Below are positions 53,379 to 62,639 of a stretch of DNA of 64,000 nt, piece by piece. The position numbers and the translations under genes were made by a program. The notes under the pieces were generated by a model. The model saw only the letters and a list, made by a program, of their open reading frames with translations, was not told where the DNA came from and did not search any database. The first letter of the stretch is position 1; each line of letters begins with the position of its first letter. The DNA is from Acetoanaerobium pronyense (GTDB lineage: Bacteria; Bacillota; Clostridia; Peptostreptococcales; Filifactoraceae), in the NCBI RefSeq assembly GCF_017874355.1, contig NZ_JAGGLI010000007.1, positions 34,126 to 98,125 on the forward strand, read 5' to 3'.

Positions 53379-54158
53379 GTGGTTTATATGTATAAAGAAT
53401 TATTTAGATTTTCATATGTTTTGAAAAATTTCATTAGGCAAGAATTAACCGTAAAATATAAGAGATCATTCTTTGGATTGCTCTGGTCACTACTCAACCC
53501 AATATTAACAATGTCAATATCAGCTATAGTATTTGGAAGCATAATGAGATTCAAAATCGAAGATTTTGCAGTGTTTATTTTTTCGGGATTATTACCATTC
53601 AATTATTTTGGCGGAACTGTTCAAAGTGCAACAATGTCTTTAATTGGATCAGAAGGGTTTATAAAAAAAATATATATTCCCAAAATTTTATTCCCCGTAT
53701 CTTTGGTAGTTTCAAATTTCGTTAATCTTTTATTTTCTATGACAGCATTATTTTTTATAATGTTATTTATTAATATAGAATTAAACCTAGCTTTATTTTT
53801 TCTGCCTCTATCTTTCTTTATTTTATTTATATTTACTCTAGGAATCAGCCTTATATTCTCGATTGTAAATGTATTTTTTAGAGATTTTACATATTTAATA
53901 GGGGTTTTTTTAACGGGGCTCTATTATTTAACTCCAATACTCTATCCATTGGATTATATTAGAGACACACCATTATATGGTATTGTAATTTATAATCCAA
54001 TAACATATATAATTGATATGTTTAGATATCCCTTGTATTTAAGGGAATTTCCTCCACTTGAGATAACCCTAACTGCTATAGCTATATCGGTTATCTCTTT
54101 TATAGTAGGAAACCAAGTATTTAAAAAATATGAAAAAGAAATAGTATTTTATCTTTAG
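53379..54158 (+). CDS. ABC-2 type polysaccharide exporter, membrane subunit (Wzm-like)
   Basis: 259 residues from a GTG 7 bp behind AGGAGG. About six membrane helices. The start region FIRQELTVKYKRSFFGLLWSLLNP is the signature of O-antigen and teichoic acid exporters. It moves the finished lipid-linked glycan across the membrane with the next gene. 15 bp spacing. Confidence 0.92.
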   Translation: MVYMYKELFRFSYVLKNFIRQELTVKYKRSFFGLLWSLLNPILTMSISAIVFGSIMRFKIEDFAVFIFSGLLPFNYFGGTVQSATMSLIGSEGFIKKIYIPKILFPVSLVVSNFVNLLFSMTALFFIMLFINIELNLALFFLPLSFFILFIFTLGISLIFSIVNVFFRDFTYLIGVFLTGLYYLTPILYPLDYIRDTPLYGIVIYNPITYIIDMFRYPLYLREFPPLEITLTAIAISVISFIVGNQVFKKYEKEIVFYL

Positions 54159-54173
54159 AATTGAGGAGATTAT

Positions 54174-54917
54174 ATGAGTGCAAGTATTGAATTAAAAAAT
54201 GTAAACTTGAAATTTAAATTATATTCCACAAAGCAAATGAGTTTGAAAGAGTTTTTGATAAACAAATTAAATAAAAAAAATTATAATAAATATAAAGAGT
54301 TTTATGCACTTAGAGATATAAATTTACTATTCAATGAAGGGGAAAGAATAGGAATAATAGGAAACAATGGAGCTGGGAAAAGCACTTTGTTAAAATTAAT
54401 TTCTCAGATATACTATCCAGAAAGTGGATTTGTTAAAGTTGAAGGTAGTATAGCCCCTTTAATAGAATTAGGAGCAGGCTTTAATCAAGAGTTAACTGGA
54501 AGAGAAAATATATATTTAAACGGAGCTATATTGGGATATAGTGAGAAACAATTAAAAGATATGGAAGAGGAAATAATTGATTTTTCAGATTTAAATGAAT
54601 TTATAGACACCCCTGTGAAATATTATTCTACAGGTATGTATGGGAGGCTTGCGTTTACTGTAGCTACACAAATTAGACCGAACATTTTAATTGTAGATGA
54701 AATTTTTGCAGGAGGGGATATTAATTTTATTGATAAAGCTCGAAAAAGAATGGATGATATAATTACTGAATCTAACATAGTAATAATGGTATCCCATAGC
54801 CTTGATTTGATTACAAAAATATGTGATAGAGTTGTAGTTTTAGAAAAAGGCAGTGTTATTTATGACGGGTTACCATCCGAAGCAATTGAATTTTATAAAT
54901 CTAGAACAAATATATAG
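54174..54917 (+). CDS. ABC polysaccharide exporter, ATPase subunit (Wzt-like)
   Basis: 247 residues. Walker A IGNNGAGKSTLL, Walker B ILIVDEIFAGGD, and YSTGMYGRLAF in place of LSGGQ, as usual for this exporter group. There is no C-terminal carbohydrate-binding domain, so export should not depend on recognition of a terminal sugar cap. Confidence 0.94.
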   Translation: MSASIELKNVNLKFKLYSTKQMSLKEFLINKLNKKNYNKYKEFYALRDINLLFNEGERIGIIGNNGAGKSTLLKLISQIYYPESGFVKVEGSIAPLIELGAGFNQELTGRENIYLNGAILGYSEKQLKDMEEEIIDFSDLNEFIDTPVKYYSTGMYGRLAFTVATQIRPNILIVDEIFAGGDINFIDKARKRMDDIITESNIVIMVSHSLDLITKICDRVVVLEKGSVIYDGLPSEAIEFYKSRTNI

Positions 54918-54931
54918 GGTGTGTAAATAAA

Positions 54932-56716
54932 ATGAATAAAATAAAAATTTTCAGCTTATTACCAAGCATAATGCCTTCTACTGTTCTTTCAATACTCAAA
55001 CCATTACTTGAGTTGCAAAGAAAAAATATATTAACTCTAACAATTGGATTCACCTTTTTTAAAAATCCAAAGCAAATAAAAAAGAATGATATTGTTGTTT
55101 TATGCAGAAACTGCGAACTGAATGATTATAGAATAATTTTTGAATCATTACAATATAAAAATAAATTAATATTTGATATAGATGATAATTTCTATGATAT
55201 AAGTATTGATACTGAAATAGGAAAATATCACAGAAATCCTATAAGACTTTTTTTTCTTGACTCAATTATTGCTAAAGCGGATTTTGTTAGAGTATATTCT
55301 AAGCCTTTATTCGAGAAAATATCACAAAAAAACTCCAATATAAGTCTGAAAAATGCATATTTTGATTTTTCATTAATTAAAGAATTACAAAGAGAGAATA
55401 ATGATAAAATAAGAATAACTTATGCAACAAGTAGAGGTAGTCAAGATGAAATGTATAAAGAATTTGAAAAAGCGATTATAAAAATATTAGAAGAGTACCC
55501 TAATAAGGTGGAATTTTATATTTGGGGATTTAAACCTGAGAGATTAATAAAATATGAAAATTGTTTCTTTATGCCAACTGTAAAAAATTATGATGCATAC
55601 ATCAAAACTTTTTATAAGAAAAATTTTGATATTGGATTGGCTCCTTTAAAAGACGATTTATTTCATAATTCCAAAACTAATAATAAATATCGTGAATATG
55701 GTGGTATGGGAGTAGCGGGAATATACAGTCAAACTGAACTCTATAGGGAATGTATTAATAATGGAAAAAATGGATTATTGGTATTTAACAATTATAATAG
55801 TTGGTATAGTGCTATCAAACGTTTAATAAACGATAACAATCTTTTAAATAGTATAAAAGTAAATGCACAACAAGATGTTTTGAAAAACTATTCTTTTGAT
55901 TCATTTGTTCTTGAATGGGAAAAAGATATTAAGAATGTGTATAATAGTACTTTTAAGAATGAAAATTCAACTAATATTCTTAAACACAAGATTCTTATTT
56001 TGCATAGTAAAAATACTTACTCTTATGAAAGAAGAGATGTACTATTGTATTTATTACAAAATCTGGGTATAGCTTATAAGGTGGAATATATAGAAAACTT
56101 TCTCGATGGAAAAGTATTAGATAAAAATCAATTTAATGTTTTTTTTGTATTTACTGATATTTCTCCAGAAGTAGATAAATTTATTGAAGAAATTGATATG
56201 GATAAAGTTATAATATTCGATTCACAAATTCCGATTCCTATAAAAAAACAAGATAATATATATTATATTTTCCCACATCATACACCAGAAGTTAACGATT
56301 TGAATGTATTTTGTATTCCTACTATAGATATGGATAGAAATATAATCAAAAATAAAATTTTAGAAACTTATAAAGAATTTAAAGATTTATGGAGTCAGAA
56401 AGAAATAATAGATTTTTTTCAAACATTCACAGAAAAAGAACGTAAATATGAAGAGACTTTTTATTCAAGAAAATCTCCAGTATATTTATATGCTTTTTTC
56501 TTATCCAAGATTAAAATTCCTAAACAATATAAAGATATGAAAGCTATTTCGAGATATACTAAAATTATATTTAAAAAAAGTAGGTTTTTAAGGAGTATAA
56601 AAGCATTTATAGAAAAATTGATTAAAAAAACATTATATACTTTAGTTAGAATAAAAGTAATTTTATTTTATCTAAAAACAATTATATGTGTAAATATATT
56701 TAAAATCTATAAGTAA
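54932..56716 (+). CDS. Large glycosyltransferase-like protein
   Basis: 594 residues. The first 330 have a GT-B, family 1/4-like layout (IFDIDDNFYDI; FDIGLAPLKDDLFHNSKTNNKYREYGGMGVAGIYS with the donor-binding Glu region). Residues about 345-470 look like a second Rossmann-type domain; the last 80 are very basic. The DIDDNFYD motif is common in transferases of surface glycan clusters. AT content is higher than in the upstream genes. The acceptor is unknown. Confidence 0.75.
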   Translation: MNKIKIFSLLPSIMPSTVLSILKPLLELQRKNILTLTIGFTFFKNPKQIKKNDIVVLCRNCELNDYRIIFESLQYKNKLIFDIDDNFYDISIDTEIGKYHRNPIRLFFLDSIIAKADFVRVYSKPLFEKISQKNSNISLKNAYFDFSLIKELQRENNDKIRITYATSRGSQDEMYKEFEKAIIKILEEYPNKVEFYIWGFKPERLIKYENCFFMPTVKNYDAYIKTFYKKNFDIGLAPLKDDLFHNSKTNNKYREYGGMGVAGIYSQTELYRECINNGKNGLLVFNNYNSWYSAIKRLINDNNLLNSIKVNAQQDVLKNYSFDSFVLEWEKDIKNVYNSTFKNENSTNILKHKILILHSKNTYSYERRDVLLYLLQNLGIAYKVEYIENFLDGKVLDKNQFNVFFVFTDISPEVDKFIEEIDMDKVIIFDSQIPIPIKKQDNIYYIFPHHTPEVNDLNVFCIPTIDMDRNIIKNKILETYKEFKDLWSQKEIIDFFQTFTEKERKYEETFYSRKSPVYLYAFFLSKIKIPKQYKDMKAISRYTKIIFKKSRFLRSIKAFIEKLIKKTLYTLVRIKVILFYLKTIICVNIFKIYK

Positions 56717-57050
56717 TATGAAAAAATTTATAAGTATTTCAAAGTCCAGCAAAAAGGCAAAGACTTAGAAATATCAAAGTTATAAAACTCAGTAGAACAA
56801 ACACATTATTAAGATAGACGATTAAAACAATAGGATAATCAAATTTTCAGATCTCATGACAATAAAACTCTAAAAATAGAATTTCTAAGATATACTTCTT
56901 TATTGACAAACTTAGAAACAGATTTCTTTAAAACCATTTAAAGATAAGGTTTTCAAAGGTATTGCATTTTTGAAAATAAAAAAATTATATTCAAATAAAG
57001 AGCTTAGGTTATGGAAATACTAAACTATTTTAAACAAAGAGGTGAATGAA
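56717..57050. other. AT-rich gap without recognised gene
   Basis: 334 bp. A TTGACA at about 56903 is the only promoter-like hexamer, with no convincing -10. AGAGGTG at the end serves the next gene. No RNA or open frame of note. Confidence 0.4.
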
Positions 57051-57602
57051 ATGGCAAATTTAAAATTAAGAAAAATTAAAGAAAGTGATTTGCGTTTAAT
57101 AATGGAATGGAGAATGAAACCTTCAATTACAGAAAATCTTTACACGGATCCTATTTTAGACATTGATAAACAAAAAAAATGGTACAAGAAAATTATGAAT
57201 GATGTCAGTGTAAAGTACTGGATAATAGAAATGGAGTCAAAAGCCATAGGCGTGATTTGGCTCTATCAAATTGATAATCATAATAAAAAATGTGAGTGGG
57301 GTTATTTTATTGGAGATGACTCATTTAGAGGGAAAGGTATAGGAAGAAATTTAGAATGTAACATTTATGATTTTGTTTTTTATAAACTAAATATGAATAG
57401 ATTATATTGTGAAGTGTTTAATTTTAATGATAGAGTTATAAAAATTCATGAGAAATTCGGAAGTGAAGTCGAAGGTGTGTTTAAAGATCATATTTATAAA
57501 AAAGGAAAATTTTACGACGTAACTTCAATGGCGATTTTAAAATCAAAATGGGATATGACTAGAAATGATTTTAAATATGAAAAAATAGATATTGAAGAGT
57601 AA
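57051..57602 (+). CDS. GNAT N-acetyltransferase (PseH-like)
   Basis: 183 residues from the ATG at 57051, 6 bp behind AGAGGTG. LRKIKESDLRLIMEWRM at the start and WGYFIGDDSFRGKGIGRNL, the acetyl-CoA loop, are typical. NRLYCEVFNFNDRVIKIHEKFG follows as in acetyltransferases acting on amino-dideoxy sugar nucleotides. It would acetylate the product of the DegT-type enzyme at 52018; inferred. Confidence 0.85.
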   Translation: MANLKLRKIKESDLRLIMEWRMKPSITENLYTDPILDIDKQKKWYKKIMNDVSVKYWIIEMESKAIGVIWLYQIDNHNKKCEWGYFIGDDSFRGKGIGRNLECNIYDFVFYKLNMNRLYCEVFNFNDRVIKIHEKFGSEVEGVFKDHIYKKGKFYDVTSMAILKSKWDMTRNDFKYEKIDIEE

Positions 57603-57950
57603 ATAAATTTAATTGAATTATTTACAAATAGAATATTATATCTTTGTTAAAGAACTGAAAATTAAAATATTATTTTCAATAAATATTGTTTTCTTAATTA
57701 GATATTTTTATACTTAAATTTCAAAACTATATAATATGAAAAATATTTTTTAAAATTAAATTTATATTAGGATAAAAGAATTTCTAAATGTAATTTTCTT
57801 ATTATAAATAAAAATATATTAAAATATGTATGTATATTTAGAAAGTCTAATAAAAATCTGGTTATATTTAAAATTTTTTAAGATATTGTGAAAGTATTGA
57901 TGTTTTATTTATAAATTTGCAAAGATTTAATTATTTTTAGTATAAGGAGG
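57603..57950. other. Very AT-rich gap without recognised gene
   Basis: 348 bp of mostly A/T with no clear promoter, hairpin or open frame; AAGGAGG at 57944-57950 belongs to the next gene. Confidence 0.4.
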
Positions 57951-58799
57951 TTGATTTTTATCGAAGATAATAATTTTATAGAAATTGACAATGTAGAAAA
58001 TTTAGGATTGAAAATTGACATTGGTTGTGGGAGAAAAAAGCAAGAAGGCTTTATAGGAATAGATAGTTCTCCTTATAGCACTGCAGATTACATTCTTGAT
58101 TTAAATTTAGATAAGTTACCGTTTGAAGATAATTCGGTTGATTATGTATATTCATCTCATTGTTTAGAACATCTTGATAACTTGGAACATATTGTATCTG
58201 AAATTTATAGAGTATGTAAGCACAATGCTCAAGTTTTTATAACAGTTCCGTATTATAATACTTCTGCTAATTTAGCAAATATCTATCATAACAACAACAT
58301 TGCCTTTAATGAACATACATTTAGATTTTTTTCTTCAGAAGAGGATTGTGATATTCCTAAGGATGATTGGGTTACTCCTAGTTGTCAGACTTGGGGGTTG
58401 AAATATTCTGCCAATAGCGATATGAATATAGAATTAAGAACTCAAAAAATCGAATTTTTATACTTTCCAGAATATAATAATATGACTGAAGAAAAAAAAA
58501 GAATGTCAAGAAAAAAATATAATAACGTGGTAGAGATTATTAACTATTATATGATTGTAATAAAAAATACTGAAAATAAAATAAAAAAAGAATCTTTAAT
58601 TATAGAACCACAAAGCGAAACTATAAGGAAACAACACGATTATATCCAAGCCCAGAGAAAAATACTAGATGAAAGATATGAAATGATTTTAAAGCTTCAA
58701 CAAGAAATGATTTTAAAAGATGAATATATTCACAAACAATCAATTTTACTTGATGAAAGGTATAACCTAATAATTAAACTTCAAGAAAATAAAGAATGA
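57951..58799 (+). CDS. SAM-dependent methyltransferase with repeated C-terminal coil
   Basis: 282 residues if the TTG at 57951 is used, but that codon touches the AAGGAGG site; ATT at 57954 or ATC at 57960 would have better spacing, so the start is uncertain. Class I methyltransferase: LKIDIGCGRKKQEGFIGID, LPFEDNSVDYVYSSHCLEHL. The tail holds two copies of a unit like YIQAQRKILDERYEMILKLQ, a coil seen in glycan-modifying methyltransferases. It may cap or modify the glycan made by this cluster. Confidence 0.8.
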   Translation: MIFIEDNNFIEIDNVENLGLKIDIGCGRKKQEGFIGIDSSPYSTADYILDLNLDKLPFEDNSVDYVYSSHCLEHLDNLEHIVSEIYRVCKHNAQVFITVPYYNTSANLANIYHNNNIAFNEHTFRFFSSEEDCDIPKDDWVTPSCQTWGLKYSANSDMNIELRTQKIEFLYFPEYNNMTEEKKRMSRKKYNNVVEIINYYMIVIKNTENKIKKESLIIEPQSETIRKQHDYIQAQRKILDERYEMILKLQQEMILKDEYIHKQSILLDERYNLIIKLQENKE

Positions 58800-58857
58800 T
58801 CAGACTAAACTATTATGAATTTTTTATTTTCTTTCTATTTATAGAAATATGTAAACT

Positions 58858-58899
58858 TTGTTACTAAACTGTAATACCCTCAAAAAGTTATTTTATATA
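58858..58899 (+). promoter_or_regulatory. Pho-box-like repeat and -10 of the second S-layer-like gene
   Basis: TTGTTACTAAACTGTAAT (58858-58875), again with 11-bp period, then 18 bp to TATATA (58894-58899). AAGGAGGG precedes the start at 58948. Confidence 0.45.
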
Positions 58900-58947
58900 T
58901 CAATTGGGTATAGGTTAACTAGAATGAATAAGGAGGGATTTTAGGTA

Positions 58948-60951
58948 ATGAAAAAAATATCAATGTTTTTATTAATAATGGTGCTTGTAATTGGTCTGGT
59001 GCCAGCATCTAATTTATCTTATGCAGCTACAGAAAATACTGTATCTTTTGAGGCAAGAGTACCATCTGATGGTGAGATAGAGGGCGATGTTCCTGATCTT
59101 GTACTTACTGTAAGAACCGGGACTGTAAGATCTGGCGAAGCTATAAGGCTTTCTCTTTCTGAGGGTGCAGTATGGGAAGATCCACAGGTTGATGGAGCAG
59201 ATATCATACTAAAGACTGGAAGAGAGCTAGAGATTGAGTTTACTAGAGATTTTACATCAGGACAAAATATAATAATTCCTATGGATGTAGAGCTTAGAAA
59301 TGCATCAGGAGATCTTACTGTAAATATAGATTCTATGGGGACTGCTGTAACTAGTGGAGAAGTAGTCTATGCTCAAGTAAGAGGAGATGAGGCTACAGTA
59401 AGGGTTGATGATGTTAAGAAAATAGGAAGAAATCAAGGAGAAAAAGCGGGAACAGTTGTAATTACTGAGCCTACTCCGTTGGCATGGCCATCTGATAGAG
59501 ACCTCTTTGTACTTAGACTTCCAAGTGGATATTCTTGGAATCTAGATACTGAAATCAATGGAGCTAATATAACTAATCTTACAAGAAGTGATGAAAATCT
59601 TTTTGTAAGAATGAATACAACAAGTAGAATAGATAGACTAATTATAGAGCCTGTGATTGATGTACCTAGAGGCGCATCACTTGGACCAGTGCAGATGGAG
59701 TTTAGGCAAGGTCTTGTTGATGGCCCAAGTACAGTAACTATAGCAGAGATAGTTGATTATGCGGTAGACATTTCTGTATCTAGGGTTACTGAGATACCTC
59801 TTGGAGATCTTTCTTCTAGAGAAATAAAAGTAAATCTTGAAGAAGTAATAGAAAGCTCACTTACTTCAAATAGAACATATACTCTTGAACTTGAAGGGGC
59901 AAGATTTGATTCATCAGAAGACTTTGATATAAATAGGCTTGCTGGTAGCCTTAATATATCTAGTAGAACCAGAGGCGAGGTAATAGACCTTAATACCTCA
60001 GGCTCATCTGGAGCAAAAGGCAGATGGGAAATGATGTTCAATATAATTCCTGATAGAGATTATGTTGGAGAGATAAAATTAATGATAGAAGGACAAGGTG
60101 TTGAAGAGGAAGTGGTTATAGCAGAAGTTGGAGGCAGTGCAAATATAGCTGTAGAAAGACCAACTACAATAAATCTTGGAATCCAAAACCAAGCTGTAGC
60201 TGATATAGTAATAGAAGAGGTAGATGGTGGTTCTCTTAGAAATGGAAGCTATGCTATAGAGATAAGCCCAGAGTATAGAGGAATGAGCATCACAAATGCC
60301 CAGATTAATGTAGATGGAAGTCTTGAAGTAGAAGATTTTGACTATAGAAACGGAGTATTTACTTTTGATATAGCTACTGAATCTGGAAGAGATGCTTCAG
60401 TAATAACTATAAGTGATATAACAGTGACCTTAGATCAATTTGCATTTACTGGAGATTATAGTGCAGTATTTAAAGCAAATTATGGAGAATCTAGCGAAAC
60501 AACAATTGGTGAAGCCGTATTATTTAGAGCTTCAAACACAGGAGTATCCCCTGGAACTACTGGGATATTTAGAATTGGAAATCCTAATTTTACTATGATT
60601 TCAAACGGACAAAGCAATGTTGTAGAGTTTGATACAGCGCCATATATAGAAAACAGCCGTACGATGATGTCTGTAGCTGCAACTGGGCTTGCTCTTAATG
60701 CAACTGTAGAGTATGATGCTGAGACTAGAACTGTGACTGTATCTCCTGCAGAGGGGATGACAGGTTCTATTGCAACTATGGTAATAGGAGATAGAAATCT
60801 TGTGGTTAATGGAGAGACAATAGTTATGGATACTGCTCCAGTAATAGTAAATAGCCGTACTTTCATACCAGTTGCTTTTCTTGGACAAGCATTTGGAGCT
60901 GAAATAACTTGGGATGGAGCCACACAATCTGTAACTATATTTAGACAATAA
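58948..60951 (+). CDS. Second S-layer-like protein with C-terminal stalk domain
   Basis: 667 residues. Signal peptide ending LSYAA. The body is a paralogue of the 39108 protein: NLGIQNQAVADIVIEEVDGG here against ILGLQNQMAPEITIVETEGA there, in the same relative place. Residues about 550-667 form the stalk domain (YIENSRTMMSVAATGLALNA; SRTFIPVAFLGQAFGAEITW). Codon use is less biased than in the first copy, so expression is probably lower. A strong terminator follows. Confidence 0.78.
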   Translation: MKKISMFLLIMVLVIGLVPASNLSYAATENTVSFEARVPSDGEIEGDVPDLVLTVRTGTVRSGEAIRLSLSEGAVWEDPQVDGADIILKTGRELEIEFTRDFTSGQNIIIPMDVELRNASGDLTVNIDSMGTAVTSGEVVYAQVRGDEATVRVDDVKKIGRNQGEKAGTVVITEPTPLAWPSDRDLFVLRLPSGYSWNLDTEINGANITNLTRSDENLFVRMNTTSRIDRLIIEPVIDVPRGASLGPVQMEFRQGLVDGPSTVTIAEIVDYAVDISVSRVTEIPLGDLSSREIKVNLEEVIESSLTSNRTYTLELEGARFDSSEDFDINRLAGSLNISSRTRGEVIDLNTSGSSGAKGRWEMMFNIIPDRDYVGEIKLMIEGQGVEEEVVIAEVGGSANIAVERPTTINLGIQNQAVADIVIEEVDGGSLRNGSYAIEISPEYRGMSITNAQINVDGSLEVEDFDYRNGVFTFDIATESGRDASVITISDITVTLDQFAFTGDYSAVFKANYGESSETTIGEAVLFRASNTGVSPGTTGIFRIGNPNFTMISNGQSNVVEFDTAPYIENSRTMMSVAATGLALNATVEYDAETRTVTVSPAEGMTGSIATMVIGDRNLVVNGETIVMDTAPVIVNSRTFIPVAFLGQAFGAEITWDGATQSVTIFRQ

Positions 60952-60997
60952 GGAATTTAGCTTTTAGCTTAACTAAGCTGTATTAATAATATATCTA

Positions 60998-61024
60998 AGA
61001 GGGCGGGATTTCCCGCCCTTATTT
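60998..61024 (+). terminator. Terminator of the second S-layer-like gene
   Basis: GGGCGGGA pairs with TCCCGCCC around TT, extended by AAGA/TTAT, then TTT. Confidence 0.85.
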
Positions 61025-61103
61025 AATTTGAGATTTAAATTTTGATTTTTAATATTACAAATTTGTAGCAATTTAATATAGAAGAGTGAAAAAAATTAAA
61101 AAA

Positions 61104-61112
61104 TGGTATAAT
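61104..61112 (+). promoter_or_regulatory. Extended -10 promoter of the second TolC-like gene
   Basis: TGGTATAAT, no clear -35. Confidence 0.45.
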
Positions 61113-61144
61113 GTAGGTACATAAAAAATTAGGTGGTGTTTAAG

Positions 61145-62263
61145 TTGAAATTATATAAAAATATTGCTTTAAGCCTTCTGTTATCTTTTTCTATGGCTGC
61201 ACCGGCTATGGTACATGCTCAAGATGAGATTGTAGTTGATAGGCTTACTATAGGGCAGATAAGGATGATGGCAAGAGAGCATACGGCAGATAAAAAGCCA
61301 TATCAAGAGGCTATAGATAAGATAGCTCAGGAAAAGGATAAGAATTATGATCCATATTTTGATGCAAAAAATTACAGCTATGATTATCTAGGTAGAGAAA
61401 CAGTGACATATATCTCTGGTGGAAAGCCCTATGATTATGATGAGAAGATAGAGTCTTATGAAGATAGACTTGAAAATCTTCAAGATGAAAATGAAAAAAC
61501 TGCTATATCAAAGTTTGAAGAAATAGTCAATAAATCTTATGAGATAAAGGATAAGGAAAGAGCTATTGAACTTGCAGAAAAAGATGTAAAAATAGCTGAG
61601 CTTTCCCTTAAAGTTGGAACCATATATCCTCTTCAACTAGAAAATGCAAAGACACAACTTTCTATATTAAAATCTGAACTCGATATACTAAAAAGTGATA
61701 TTGAGAAGTTATTTGAAGATTTAAATGAGATAATTGGATACGAAAGTGATGCAAGATATGATCTTAGTTTAGAAGGAATAATGATTAAAGTAAATGTAGG
61801 GCTAGATTCTATATATGTTCCTGAAGATGCTGTAAGTTTTGTAATCGAAAACTCAAAAGATATAGAGAATCTCAAGGAAAATCTAGAGGAGATAGAAGAT
61901 ACCCTTGGAAGACTTGAAACGTTTTTTCCAGAGGGAACTTACCAGTATGATAAAAGAGCAGAAGAACTTGGACTTGAAGAGCTCCTGTGGGATATAGATG
62001 AGGCAAAGAGAATAGAAAAGCTTAATCTAAAAAAAGAATACACAGGAATATATATAGCTCTAATTGACCTTGATAGAAACTATAGCGACCTTCTTCATGA
62101 GCAAGAAGGGCTAGCTATAGAAAAGGTGAAATTCGATACAGGTATAATTAGCAAAGTTGATTTTGAAAAAGCTTCAGCTTCTTTTGAAGAACTGGAAAAA
62201 AGTCATATGAATAAAATCATATCAGTGTATAGACTTATACTGGACTACGAAATGAAACAATAG
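61145..62263 (+). CDS. Second TolC-family-like secreted coiled-coil protein
   Basis: 372 residues from the TTG at 61145, about 7 bp behind AGGTGGTG; the GTG codons at 61133 and 61136 overlap that site. Signal peptide (LSLLLSFSMAAPAMVHA). Two long helical halves: AIELAEKDVKIAELSLKVGTIYPLQLENAKTQL in the first, and AIEKVKFDTGIISKVDFEKASASFEELEKS in the second, the internally repeated layout of TolC. It is only distantly similar to the 42012 protein. Role in the envelope unknown. Confidence 0.7.
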   Translation: MKLYKNIALSLLLSFSMAAPAMVHAQDEIVVDRLTIGQIRMMAREHTADKKPYQEAIDKIAQEKDKNYDPYFDAKNYSYDYLGRETVTYISGGKPYDYDEKIESYEDRLENLQDENEKTAISKFEEIVNKSYEIKDKERAIELAEKDVKIAELSLKVGTIYPLQLENAKTQLSILKSELDILKSDIEKLFEDLNEIIGYESDARYDLSLEGIMIKVNVGLDSIYVPEDAVSFVIENSKDIENLKENLEEIEDTLGRLETFFPEGTYQYDKRAEELGLEELLWDIDEAKRIEKLNLKKEYTGIYIALIDLDRNYSDLLHEQEGLAIEKVKFDTGIISKVDFEKASASFEELEKSHMNKIISVYRLILDYEMKQ

Positions 62264-62272
62264 AGCCGTAGA

Positions 62273-62344
62273 GCCGCGGGGATAGAGCCGCGGGGACGTA
62301 TCTAATGTCCCAGGATAGAGCCGCGGGGACGTATCTAATGTCCC
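62273..62344 (+). repeat. REP-like repeat copies K (62292-62311) and L (62325-62344) plus a partial copy
   Basis: Two identical GGGGACGTATCTAATGTCCC units with GAGCCGC flanks in tandem, and a broken GAGCCGCGGGGAT unit just before. The group begins about 10 bp after the stop codon at 62263. The identical flanks indicate recent local duplication. Confidence 0.9.
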
Positions 62345-62460
62345 AGTGTCAACTAAATTAGATGAAATTAAAGATTGTGAATTAGGTCAGAAAATCTTGA
62401 AGTGTTTGGAATAAAGGCTTCAGCGGAATTTTGCTGGAACTTTTAGTATGAAGAGGAATT
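62345..62460 (+). repeat. Longer duplicated block, copy 1, with terminator
   Basis: Follows repeat L directly and matches 63455-63570 behind repeat M: shared CAACTAAATTAGA, ATGAAATTAAAG, TTGAAGTGTTT and AATTTTGCTGG. It contains a terminator-like hairpin at 62414-62444 (AAGGCTTCAGC/GCTGGAACTTTT). The full gap 62264-62639 holds this, the repeats, a TATAAT at 62580-62585 and AAGGGG. Confidence 0.7.
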
Positions 62461-62639
62461 TTATAATTCTTAAAAATATTTATTCTAAAGAAATGATATT
62501 ATTAAAATATGTCTTTTAAAAATAAAATTACATATTTTAGATGGGATACATTAGACCTGTATTTAGAGGGGCATTATGATATAATAGTTAGAGAATTCAG
62601 CCTATTATATTATGCTGGGAAATAAAACAAAAGGGGATT

